Origin: Rhizopus sp. PT2906
Taxonomy: Eukaryota > Mucoromycota > Mucoromycetes > Mucorales > Rhizopodaceae
Assembly: GCA_025529335.1 (NCBI GenBank)
Contig: JAMYHX010000286.1
Span: 1 to 53,905 of the forward strand
Direction of reading: 5' to 3'
Length of the DNA: 53,905 nucleotides
A program made the position numbers and the translations under genes. The notes under the pieces are model-generated. The model worked only from the letters and a program-made list of their open reading frames with translations. It was not told where the DNA came from and made no database searches. Below are positions 21,294 through 32,597 of this stretch, in pieces. Positions within the stretch are counted from its first letter, which is position 1; each line of letters begins with the position of its first letter.

Positions 21294-23932
21294 ATGCCAA
21301 AGCCGGCTATTAAGAAGACAATACAAGGCATCTATGAAGCAACGTTTAGTGAAGTTGGTGATCAATTTCTAGATGTGTTAGTTGGAGAAATTGCAATGCT
21401 TTTTAGCGTACAAACAGTAATGATCCATCGACTACTATCAGCCAAAGAGTTCAGAGATATGAAACACAGCGAGGGATGTCCATCGATTCAGCTTATCAAA
21501 ACACCCAACACTCATCTATCAGCAGACGAACAGTATCTATTTATTAAAGCTTGTCATTCTACTTTACCCCAGCAACCCGCTTTGTAATCGTCATAACCAT
21601 AACGTAATTTTTTTTTGTTTGTTAACCTGTCGTTTTTAGAGCCAAATATTCTGCCGTCGCACTATCTTCATTTCCAGACAACTCACCGCATATAAAAACA
21701 TTGGAGGATGCAACTCATTATGTCACACAAGATGCATCATTGTCAGGCACAGTGTATCCCAGTTACAGTAGCTTTGTAGGACTTCGACTAGACTTAGATT
21801 CACGAGAACCAATAGGTCTCATCTCTATTATGCATGACAAACCATTAGAAAAAACACAGTTAGACCATATTGCCTGTATTCTCAAAGCAGTGCAAAGGAG
21901 AGTTACAAACGAAATCAGCCGTTTGAGACAAAGAGACAATCTTATTGTGATCAAGAATGCTGCCTTACAGGATGCAGAATATAAGCTAAGGTTTTTAGCA
22001 GATATGAGCCATGAAATAAGGTATACATTTATATACATACATTATTATAAATATATCATGTATGACGTAAGGGCTAATATTAATCCCAAAAAAGGACGCC
22101 ATTAAATGCTGTGGTTGCATTAACAGATCTGCTGCTTCAAGAGAAACAATCACTGAATGAAGAACAAGTTGAACATTTACAAGTAATACAAACAAGTGGA
22201 AATCATTTATTGACAGTGATAAACGACATATTGGACTTTTCAAAGATGAATCATGGTTCAAAATTCAAGCTAGAATACAGAAAATTTAGCTTAAGAAAAT
22301 GCATCAAAGGTTTGTTTTTATTACTCCCATATAGCTTCTTTGCTCACCCATGACTTTCTCTCTCCCTCTCTCTCTATATATATATATAGATGCTTTAAAT
22401 ATGGCCCGACATCAAGCTGCTAATTCTCAATACCCCAAACAGATTCACATTGTTGAATGTCCTATGGAAATAAAAGACGACATTCCAGTGCCTCAACTCC
22501 TTCAGCAACTAGAAGCATCCGGCATACTTGCACATAAACATGGTACGAACCAACAGACATCCCTACCATTCATCTGGAAAGTAGATCCCGATATACCCGA
22601 TTACCTCATGGGTGACTCGATGCGACTCACTCAAATTTTGATCAATCTTTGTTCAAATGCTGCCAAGGTTATTAGTAAACACGAATGAAACAGAGAAACA
22701 GCAATCCTTAAACCATTTGCGTGATTGATTCTTTCTTTTTATAGTTTACCAAACAAGATGGCATACACATTAAGATATCAAAGCCCGATACAGATAAACC
22801 CAACTTTAGGGAGCGCTACGATGCTCGTGTAGAAAGTATCTATCAAAAATATGCCATGCGACGGAGGAAAAAAGCATCAATGGTACCCAGTAGTGATTCG
22901 AGTGACAGCTGTTACTATTATGAGACAGAGGATGAGCAGACAGTACCTCAAGAAGATCAAAATGGACGTGTCGTTCTCGAGATTTCAGTGACGGATACGG
23001 GTATTGGTATGCCAGCTTCTCGGCTTCCTTTACTCTTCAAGTCCTTTTCTCAGATTGATATCTCAACTGCGAGAAAGTACGGCGGTACAGGTCTCGGACT
23101 AGCCATTTCAAGCATGCTTGTCAATCGTATGGGTGGCGGCCTCTGGGTAGAGTCCGAGGAAGGAGTTGGATCACGATTTGCTCTCACTTTGCCCATAGCG
23201 ATCGCTCAAGATATACCTACTTCCCCTTCCTCCTCTATCTCTAGTACCGAAAGTCTCTGTACGCCTCAACCTTCAGAATCAATAGCACAATCCACTATTC
23301 AAACTAATAGTCATAATTTACAACATAATAATATACCCGACACCAAGTCAACAGCATCAGAATTACAAAGCATGATTTCAAAAACGCATCGACCAGAGGC
23401 TGTACCTAAAAAGGTGCAGCAGGAAGAGAATCTGGCTTTAGAGCACCCAATCAAGGTTTTACTGGCAGAAGACAATATCTGTAAAATAATAACTTGCTTC
23501 GCTCTTTTCTGTATGCATAGATAACTCACCTTTTTCTTTAATAGTAAATCAGAAAATTGCTTTGAGTATATTAAAGCGATTAGGGTATCAAGATGTGACT
23601 ATTGCATCCAATGGAAAAGAAGTACTGGATTTAATACTCAAACAAGAATTTGATGTCGTCTTTGTACGGTCTTTTTGCTTTTAATTTGAATTTTTACTAA
23701 TCGCTCTATATAATAGATGGACCTTTATATGCCTGAAATGGATGGACTAGAAGCAACAAGACATATCAGACAGGAACTCAAAAAGAACGTTTATATTATT
23801 GCCTTGACCGCTTCTGCTTCAAAGCAGGATCGTAATATCTGTATAGAGACAGGTATGAATGACTTTATTAGCAAGCCATTTACAATGACAGAAATGAAAG
23901 CAGCATTAAGAAAAGTGTATACAGCCAAATAA
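21294..23932 (+). CDS. hybrid histidine kinase (GAF-HisKA-HATPase-REC)
   Basis: Seven exons (21294-21583, 21640-22020, 22095-22309, 22390-22667, 22745-23480, 23545-23663, 23717-23932) give 744 residues with no membrane segment. Residues about 10-195 look like a GAF-type sensor. The H-box FLADMSHEIRTPLN (His near 221) is split by an intron between Arg and Thr. The ATPase part shows the N-box MRLTQILINLCSNAAK, G1 DTGIGMP, F-box FKSFSQID and G2 GGTGLGLAIS. A Ser-rich linker leads to a C-terminal receiver: LLAEDN, phospho-acceptor Asp in MDLYMPEMDG, ALTAS and SKPF. All residues needed for autophosphorylation and relay are present. It should act in the cytosol and pass phosphate to an Ypd1-type protein. 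The input signal is unknown. Confidence 0.93.
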
Positions 23933-24419
23933 AGAAAAACAATTAGAGTGATGGACAAGAGACATAGAGGATAAAAGATGTCAAACCCTTTTTCATAACA
24001 GGCAAAGGGGGTTCTTTTGAGTATATTTTACACTTTATTCAGAAAGTATTCGCACACTGATAGAAAAATGATTATTTCAGACAATGAAACAACAAATCTT
24101 AGGGCTAAATGTAGAATAGCTGGTCTTACTTTTTTGGTCCAAAGAAGAAGAAAAGAAAGGAAGACAAGATCAGACTATTTAAGCAAAGTCTCTAACAGCT
24201 TTTTCATTTTGTTATTACATGTTGTCTTTTAAATAATAAAGAGGACATAGAAAATCAACTAAAGTGTAATTGTTTAATCACACACAAGCCAGTTAAAAGA
24301 AGTGAATCTTATATTAAAGCATTTCATAAACACTTTGTACTCCCCTTAAAAAAAAGGTTATCCTAAAATAGTAAAATATCTCCTTTTTGTTCTCTTTCTC
24401 TCTTTCTCTCATTTTCATC
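23933..24419. other. intergenic, no gene seen
   Basis: The spacer holds the end of the kinase transcript and a pyrimidine-rich leader (CTTTCTCTC repeats, about 24392-24412) directly before the ArfGAP start. Confidence 0.5.
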
Positions 24420-25147
24420 ATGGATTATAAACAGACTTTATTTGAAATTCAAAAGAGACCTGGTAATCGTCTTTGCTTTGATTGTTCTGCACCTAATCCT
24501 CAGTGGGCAAGTGTAAGTTATGGCATCTTCATTTGCTTAAACTGTTCAGGAGTTCATCGATCCTTTGGTGTTCATATCAGGTACGACCTGTTATTATAAA
24601 ATATGCATCTCCTTTATTAAAAACTTTATAGTTTTGTTAGATCAATCACTATGGATAAATGGTTTGATGATCAATTGAAAAAGATGGATGTAATGTATAC
24701 TCTAAACAATTCCTTATTCACAATCTAATTCTTTTTACCCAGATTGGAGGCAATGAAAAAGCCAAGGAGTTCTTTGAGTCACAACCAGAATATTCAACCA
24801 GCATGACAACCACACAAAAATATCATAGTCGGTTCGCAACAGCTTACCGACAAAAGGTAAAATGGAGATATAGGAACGTATAGATTTTGTTGGAGATAAC
24901 AATAAATATAGCTGAGTATAGAAGCAACGGATCGACCTACAAATATCACAAAGCAACGGTAAAGAATACATACAACACGAAATACTCATGATTTACAATT
25001 GCTCTTTATATGTAGACTGACAACAACCTTTACTAAAAACAATGGTAAGTTTTTAATTAAAGATAAACAAAAAGTTAACAAGATAAAACTGTAGTCAATG
25101 ATGAAGAAGACTTTTTCGCAGCAACCATTCGCTCTTTACAAAACTAG
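24420..25147 (+). CDS. short ArfGAP-domain protein
   Basis: Six exons in 728 bp (24420-24580, 24632-24689, 24743-24856, 24912-24958, 25016-25044, 25095-25147) give 153 residues. The zinc finger is intact: CFDC at 19-22 and CLNC at 39-42, followed by SGVHRSFGVHIS with the catalytic Arg and then SITMDKW, all standard for ArfGAPs of the Gcs1/ArfGAP1 class. It should stimulate GTP hydrolysis by Arf in Golgi traffic. The protein stops about 30 residues after the domain, while Gcs1-type proteins usually carry a long membrane-sensing C-terminus (ALPS motifs). Exon 5 is only 29 nt. Alternative splicing to a longer product is not excluded, but no further exon is seen before the convergent neighbour 41 bp away. 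Confidence 0.88.
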
Positions 25148-25188
25148 AACTTTTATTATTTATTCACACACATCATTTATATATAAAG

Positions 25189-27912
25189 TCATTCAAAAGG
25201 GTTACGAGCCAAGACACGGATCAGCGGTGGGTTTCGTACAGGATAAGATTCTACAATGACCCTGATGACATCGAACGGAGCGATGACCTGTCTGGCTTCT
25301 TCAGGGAACAATACGTCTTCCTCTTGCTTCTGGCAGATGGATCGTCTCTTTTGATTAGTTGGACTTGTTTGTTGTTGTTGTTGTTGTTGTGAAGTCTGCC
25401 AGATGAGATGTAACTTATTTTCGTTTGGATCAAACGTGTCTGATTTCAATGGCAGATGAATGGTATGAATGCGACGCTCTAGTAGTAATGGCAAGACGAT
25501 GACATCAAACGCACCTTCTTGGATACCTACGACAACTGCATCGTACTGTTGAACAGAATCTAGATAACAAGACAGGAACAGATGCTGAGCGCTTTCCAGG
25601 ATCTGTCTAGCCGCTTTCGCTTTCGCATTACATTGTTGAGCTATCCTCTGCACCGCTTCTGTGTCCAGATGGAAGGTTGTATCAGAGAGAGCAGATTGAA
25701 GCTGATAATGAACTAGTGCATCAGTGTATCGTGTCAGAGGCGAAGCAAAATGAGTGTAAAGTGGGACATCGAGTCCATGGTGGTAAAATCGTGAGATATC
25801 GTAGGCGCCTGTACAAAAGTATTTCTCGGTAGAGAACGTTTTAAGAAGCAGAGCACGAACGACCTGTTGTGCCTCAGGCGGTGTCATCCGGTCGATGGAT
25901 TGCTCAAATGCATGAGGGTCCAAGGTATATCCAAATTCTTTCAGATAGTTCACGAGCTCCTTCAATTTACGTGTATGATGAGGAGGCTGTGAGACAAGGA
26001 GCGCTTGGTCAGGCAAATGGCTGGCAATCTTTTGAGCAACATATTTGTTGGCAAGGATTTGAAATTCTTCAAATAAGACTTGCCAATGATCTGAGACTTC
26101 GACCTGGGATGGCTTTGTGCTATCTTGTTCAAAATGAAAGACGAGTTGTGGCCTTTTGAGACCATGTCGTCTATTAGAGTGAAGCATACAGGCAACGGAG
26201 TATAGAGTTAAAATGTCTGTCTCGACACCTTCTTCATCAATACTATCGAGGTCGAGGATGTCTCGAACATTCTTGTCTGTCAGCATCGTACTTGAACTGC
26301 ACAAACATAAAAAAGATTAGTTTAGAAGACACATTTCTTGTATTTTTCATGCTTACTGGATCAGCGTTCTTCCAAACCACGTATCCGCAATCTTTCCATC
26401 CTCAGTAAAAGTCCAGATGACAGAGAACGCACCACGATCCTTGTTCTCGGTCAATTCCACCCGTTCTCGCAACTCATCAGGCCAAATCGGTATCTGTTTC
26501 AAAACACCATCCATTTGTATACCGCGCGATCTTGCCTCTTTCTCCAGCTGTGAGTCAAGCTCTACCAAGGAAGTCACATCGGCCACGTGAAAGCCTACTT
26601 TGACCATCTCCTCCATCTGTTCAATCGAAAGAGCGTTTTGTTTGTCTTTGCCGATGGTAAAGCAAGGCACATGACGTAGGTCCAACCGGTCTTTAAATGC
26701 GTCGGTAAGCGAAGCGTCTAGAGATAAGACATCGGTGGAGGCATTGTTATCAGCAAAGATGGCATCCAACTGCACTTCAACATCCTTCACACTTCCCAGC
26801 TCTCGTTCGAGTACACCAAAGGGATGTAGGGAAGTGATGGGCCAACGACGGATAGAACTCAAAAAGAGACGATGCTCAAACAAGTTTGGATTTTCTACAA
26901 ATCCTGGAGGGGCTTGCTCAACAGGAATAGCGATCAGTGGTACACGTTTATCTGTTGGCTTAAACCAAATGATACGAGGTGGACTGTTCATGCTATTTCG
27001 TCTTTCTTGTTGAGGACCATCTGACTTCTTATGGCTCGGTCTTGTTAATCCTAACGTTCTAAAAAGAGTGTAAATGGGAATTATGGAACATGTTTTATTT
27101 TATTTACCCTGAAAAAACTTGATTTTGTGCACGATCAAGTATAGCGACGACGGTTCCACAATACTTTGGAGGTATCTGTTCTACATCATCTTCACCGCCA
27201 AAAATAATTTCCTTCTCATCCTCTTCGTCTGGTTTTCTTATCAATGGCTGTCCATGGTTTCTGGCCAGCTTAGCTTCTTCTTTTTCATGTTTTTCCATCA
27301 AGACCCGCTCGACCTCGACGAGCTTGACAGCGACATAATCGCCTTCGAGTGCACGGTTTCGATCTCTGGAGCCACAGATGTATATATCGCTGTTGAGTTC
27401 TTCTGAAAAGACGTATGCATTGGACCGGTTGCGACGATTGACCCGAAGCAGCCCACTGACCAGAACGTGTGACTTGATATGAGGTAAGACAGAAGAAAAG
27501 GGCAAATGGGAAGTAAAAAGGGGTTTACGGTCAAAGAGGCTCGACATCGATCCAGTGGAGAGGCGTGCGGATGCAGGTCGGCTCGTAGGCGTGGCTCGTT
27601 TCGTCACAGGCTCAGATAAGCGGCGAGTCAGTTTAGCCTCTGTCTCAGCCAAGACGTCAGCCCTTGACATCATGATCGTTTCTTCATTGACAGGTTGAAG
27701 TGAGGCTCGATAGGTGCTTGCAGGACGAGGTGTCAGTTCGACCGATCGACGCCTTTGCTGTTGTTTTTCTCTTCTTTTCGTAGGCTACAAAAAGGAAAAG
27801 GAAATGAATACAAAAAAAAAAAGATAAAATGAAATTGGGTTTATTTTACTTCTGGAAAATCAAATAATCCACGAGTGGATTCGGGTGCAGTCTGACCTTC
27901 AAGTAAGTTCAT
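25189..27912 (-). CDS. Ssd1/Dis3L2-like RNB protein, catalytic site lost
   Basis: Four exons, 27912-27850, 27784-27108, 27058-26357 and 26296-25189, give 849 residues. Order: short basic, Ser/Pro-rich N-terminus; cold-shock domains (about 80-330, with SHVLVSGLLRVNRRNRSNAY and DYVAVKLVEVERV); RNB domain (about 340-720); and an S1-like end. RNB landmarks include HPFGVLERELG, DLRHVPCFTIGKD, VGFHVADVTSLVE and FASPLTRYTDALVHYQL. The active-site block that normally reads TIDPxxxxDxDDA is replaced by TIGKDKQNALS, so the four Asp ligands of Mg2+ are missing, and the usual SPIRRYAD is SPLTRYTD. It should bind RNA without cutting it, as known for yeast Ssd1, a translation repressor of cell-wall mRNAs. 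A seven-Gln run lies near the end. Confidence 0.88.
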
Positions 27913-28318
27913 GTGAATGAATGGAAAAAGAAAGTAATATGATAAAAATGAATAGTATTAATACAACATGTATTAAGAAAAGAAGAAGAAAAGAAAAAGG
28001 AAGAGAGAAAGAAAAAAAAAAAAGAGAAAAGAGAGGGAAAAAAAAAAAGGAAAAAAAGAGAGACGAGTGACATAAATAAAAGGAGAAGTCAAGTTTTTTT
28101 TTTTGCTTTTTTTTTTTTAAGGAGACTATAGAAAAAGTTATTTTGTTTTGATTGAAACTTTGTTTATAAGCGGGGATACATACATTATATGCAATGCGCC
28201 CTTTCTTTACTCCTTTTTTTTTTATTTACGTATTAAATAAAAAGTTGATAGCGCGCGCGTCAAGTCATGAGAGCAGCCTCTTTAAAAGAGTTACACACAG
28301 TAGATGTTGCATAAAAAC
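27913..28318. other. intergenic with long purine/pyrimidine tract
   Basis: Spacer between two minus-strand genes. Positions about 27975-28072 are nearly pure A/G on the plus strand, so the leader of the Ssd1-like transcript would carry a pyrimidine tract of about 90 nt upstream of ATG 27912. GC-rich GCGCGCGC at about 28250. No gene seen. Confidence 0.55.
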
Positions 28319-29953
28319 TCATTTGAATTGTTCATACTCTAATGGTGTCTGAACCCAAGATTGAAATACTTGATCCAGTAAGCATGTCTTTGCCTTTTGG
28401 TATTCTATAGCACCTTGTTTCCATTCTGAATAATTTTGGCCCTCTTTCTCCTCTTTCTCCTCTTTTTGACAAATAGTCAAGAATTCATGAAACATATTCA
28501 ATTTACAAATAGACGGTCTATTTTTCACATTTCAATACTATATCATTCATAAATTATAGGGTGCTTACCTTGTCTTTGCAGTTGTCGGCTTTCCTTTGGG
28601 AGCACCTTGCTTTTGTCCATTAACAAATACTTCAGATTTAGCCATACCTTTGACCCATAAGATAGCTACCAAAAAAAAAAAACTGAGTCATGATATTTTG
28701 ACACTTATTTTTCTTGTACTACATGTTGAAGAAGGGATAGTAGATGCATATCTTTTCTCTAAAACTGATTTGGATGCTTCAAAAGGTATATCTGTCTTGG
28801 CAATGATTGGACAATTTAGCCTGTAAGATGATGGTAAGCCTTCAAGTGAGCTTAAACGTTGGCAAAGGGCCCGTTTGATAGCTTCATGGTCGTACATGTC
28901 ACCAATAGTGACAGATGAAAGATAGATAGGGTGAAACAAGAAAGTTAACAAGGCAGATTGAATACCCAATACATTCCAACGTGCCAATTTGTCACTTTGT
29001 TGCAAAAAGTGAGTATGTTCTAGTGTTTCATGATTATCATATAATTTACCTGCATGACATGCAAAGTGTAGGTTCAGAATCCACGCGTCCTATATATTTT
29101 ATTTTTCCCATAAAATGAGCCACATTCTGCTTTGAATGTTACACTCTTTACCTGGCTTTGTTCTTAAAACACCTAATTGGTCATATTCAAATCGACCTCT
29201 TCTAAATTGTTGGGTAGATATCTTTTGCTTCTTATTGATATACATATTTTCTGTTAAATACTCCACCATTCGTTTTCTTTTATTTGAGCCAGATTGAAAT
29301 TGTTCAAATGATTCGGATGTTTGCTGTGCAGCCAGGGCTGTCATGGAAGCATCACCGCCTAAGATGAAATGATGAATAATTGTAAAAAATAAAAGCCGTG
29401 CTTATATTACAAGGTGATTGACTGATATACATATGAAATGAATATTCTGGCCTCAAAGCCAATTTCCCGTCCTTTTTATAAAAAGGGGAATCCTGATGGC
29501 TAGGATCAAAGCTCTTGGCGTACTCTAGTAGAAATCTAGATAAAATAAGAATATCATCTCACATACAAGACTTACTTGATAAAACCTCGCCGAGCTATCA
29601 CTTCTGCATGACTATCATGCAGTGTATCACCCGCTTTACTGAGTTTACTAAATGGCAAGCATTTCAATCCAGTGCTGTACTTTGCATATATTAAAATAAT
29701 ACCCTTGAAAACAAATATTCCTATTGTTTACCCTAATGAAATGACCTCGATCGATTGAGACGCTATATAATAGGAATTATTATGATGCTTATATTATCAC
29801 ATTATTATTACACTCATGCACCATGACAATAGAAGCTAATACTGTCCATTCTGCCTTTGTTTCATGAAAGATAGGCTTCCCTTGTTTTGGCAATTCTTTA
29901 TATTTTTTCAAAGTCGCATTCACAATGGCATCAGGGTCATGTTTCCAAGACAT
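28319..29953 (-). CDS. TAD1: tRNA-specific adenosine deaminase Tad1
   Basis: Nine exons (29953-29812, 29762-29732, 29674-29576, 29535-29411, 29358-29152, 29089-29050, 28994-28723, 28665-28569, 28517-28319) join in phase to 403 residues, close to the yeast length. The ADAR/Tad1 deaminase signature is complete: LGTGLKCLP, then DSHAEVIARRGF with the zinc His and the catalytic Glu (about 80-82), QSPCGDASM with the second zinc ligand, and the third in LCMSCSDKLARWNVLG. Further conserved parts are HPIYLSSVTIGD and VFVNGQKQGAPKGKP. Tad1 converts A37 to inosine in eukaryotic tRNA-Ala. Exon 2 is only 31 nt. The start MSWKHDPDAIV follows a T tract on the minus strand. Confidence 0.93.
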
Positions 29954-30960
29954 CTGAAAAAAATTTTACTAGAAAAAAAAAATTGGCGGGTTAATTTTTA
30001 TTGAGAATGATAAAGAGGATATAAGTTTTTTGTTTGGAAATCATTTATCTCTCTCTCTATGCAAGCTCTTTAGCGCACTTTCCAGTCTTATTAAATAGTC
30101 TGTGCTCTTGAGCAGCAAAGGAAGAACTTCATGCTAATATTGGGCAATTTTGGAATTAACCCTTCAATCAGAGTAAGGTCAAAACAAGTTCATGAACCTG
30201 AGCTTCCTTTAGCTATTAGTATGACTCTAGATGAATGAAGGCTTCGATGACTGCCAACAGTCGCTTTTTTGTATATGCATCTTTGTATATACTGTTTCTG
30301 ACGTCTGCTTTTCCATATTTTTTGTAAAACTATTTGATATTGTCAAGCCATATTGTGAATACCTGTAAGGATACAGTGTACTTGTTGGCAGTTGAGCTAA
30401 GAAATAAACGCGGAAGCATTGTTGCTTTAATTTGTGCGTTTGTTTTATTTTATATGACTTTGTATTTTTTAATTCCTTGATAGCACTTTTTTATTTATAT
30501 TGTTGATACGATATCTTAGAGCAAGAACGAGATTATTTCTTATAGTATTGATTGTTGTCAATTCTACGTAAAAAGAGAGTGTGTGTTCTTAGATTTTGTA
30601 GCTGTATTTGAATTACAGTGCTTTTGCAAATTGACACTCCGGTCAGTTCGATTCGTTTTTATACCTCCAACTGAAACGAATACCGTTACGCTTCACTGTC
30701 GCATAAAGAGAGGGAGAGAGAGAGAGACAGACAGAATAGGGGGGAAATACAGCCGATGTGTTAACACTCGCAATGACAAAGTATTTGAATTTTGACAAAT
30801 TTAGAAAAAACAAATTTTATCGCGCTCATTTCAGTGTATAAACACACATATATTTAATAAAGCATTTTCGTTTATATTAAATTGCATATAAAAAGAGACT
30901 CAAGAAATAAGCCGAAGAATACAGCTTTCTTTCTTTTTTTCTTCTCCTTCTTTCCTTTCA
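29954..30960. other. intergenic, no gene seen
   Basis: About 1 kb between divergent genes, holding the upstream regions of TAD1 and the cyclin. A GAGA-rich block lies at about 30711-30730, and a T/C-rich leader (about 30921-30960) abuts the cyclin start. No supported gene. Confidence 0.5.
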
Positions 30961-31652
30961 ATGAATACTATGCCATTTCCTATTCTCACATGCACAGATC
31001 CAATTCAACTCTCTGAATTTGTAACACAAATGGTACCCAAGATATGGACTGGTACACCTTTTTTAACAAGTGATCGTTCAACAACATTTAAACTATTTTG
31101 TCAAAATATCCTAAGGACAACTCAAATCAGCAGTTCATGTGTACTCATCGCCTTATTCTACATCTACCGACTAAGATTCGCTTATCCAACCATACAAGGC
31201 TCAGCAGGGTCAGAGATCAGACTATTTACTACAGCACTTATATTAGCCAATAAGTTTTTGGATGATAATACTTTTACCAACAAGGTAACAACGACAACAA
31301 CAACGGCTATATGAAGCACTTTTTAGGAATCTCTCCCTCTAATGCTGATATCTATCTATAGAGCTGGTCACAAGTATCTGGTGTGCCTGTACACGAATTA
31401 AACATTATGGAAGTCGAGTTCTTATCTGCACTTCAATATCGAACTTATGTCCATCATCTTCAATTTTTCTCTTGGATCAACCAATGCAATCACTGGCTCA
31501 CTTTCCATCGTCCTCTGATACAAAAGCCTCAGCGAAGAAAGAGACGTGTGCATCCCTGGCATTATTATTATTATCCTGCAGCTTCTTCCATTGCCACTGC
31601 CGCCGCAGCCACTGCAATGAATGTAAATAATTTCATTCCAAAAGGGTTTTAA
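30961..31652 (+). CDS. Pho80/Pcl-type cyclin
   Basis: Two exons, 30961-31284 and 31362-31652, give 204 residues. The cyclin box spans about 15-155: FKLFCQNILRTTQISSSCVL, ALFYIYRLR, IRLFTTALILANKFLDDNTF, then after splicing SWSQVSGVPVHELNIMEVEF and LSALQYRTYVHH, the usual Pcl/PREG1 pattern. Such cyclins bind Pho85-family kinases and direct them to substrates in cell-cycle or phosphate control. The C-terminus is low complexity (poly-Tyr, Ala-rich). It lies alone between two gene-poor stretches. Which Pcl subgroup it belongs to cannot be told from sequence reading alone. Confidence 0.88.
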
Positions 31653-32549
31653 TAATACCTTTCCCCCTTTCCCTAATATATATTCCTGTTGAGCCTACAT
31701 AGATTTTTTTTTTCTTTTTATTCAAAGCTTGAAATGTAAATAAATCGAATATCCTCGTACATACATTATATAGTTAACCGCTTTCTTTCCCCTTTTCTGC
31801 AAAGTTCTAATTGAAACTATGATGTTTTCTCTTTCTCTTTTAAATTTCAGTCTCTTTTTTGAACCAAATACCTTTGCCGTCTCTCTTTCCCCTTTATTTT
31901 TTTTTATCTGTGCTTTTTAGCCGCGCGGCATGCACGCAAGCGCTTATTCAAATACATGCATGTCTCTTAGACAGTAACAAGAGATGAGTATGTTACTTTA
32001 CGCAAAATATGTAAACTTGATGGATGAAAACTTTTTCTTTTTAGACTGAATCAGTTCAGAAACATACATTGTTTATGAGGAATTATGTTCAATGGACCAA
32101 GTTTCGGGATACGCTTTGTTTGATATTGTTTATTTAGTCTTTACACACAAAACAAACGAGTAGCACTCATTCAGCTGAGCTGATGTCGTAAAGTCACCAC
32201 TTGAAACAAGAAAGTAGGATGGTGACATCAATCACTGTTAATGTCTTTTGAGACAAAAAAAGGTCTCTTGAGCAATTCAAAGAGACATGTATCATTGAAT
32301 GGGTATTTGAAATACATCTTACTTGACAAATGAGGGTCTATATAGAAAAAAAATTACAAAGCACGGCAAGGAAGAATGAATGTTAAAAGTTACCATGCAT
32401 ATGTACTAGCATGTAAATATACATTGTCCTATTGGTATGCTTAAAAGTTGAACAATAACTATAGACTGAAAAAATAGACAATGGAAAGGGGAGATTATAG
32501 ACAAATGACGTTTTGACCTTTATCCTTAAACCGCATAAAAGACGCTCAA

Positions 32550-32597
<48 letters not shown>

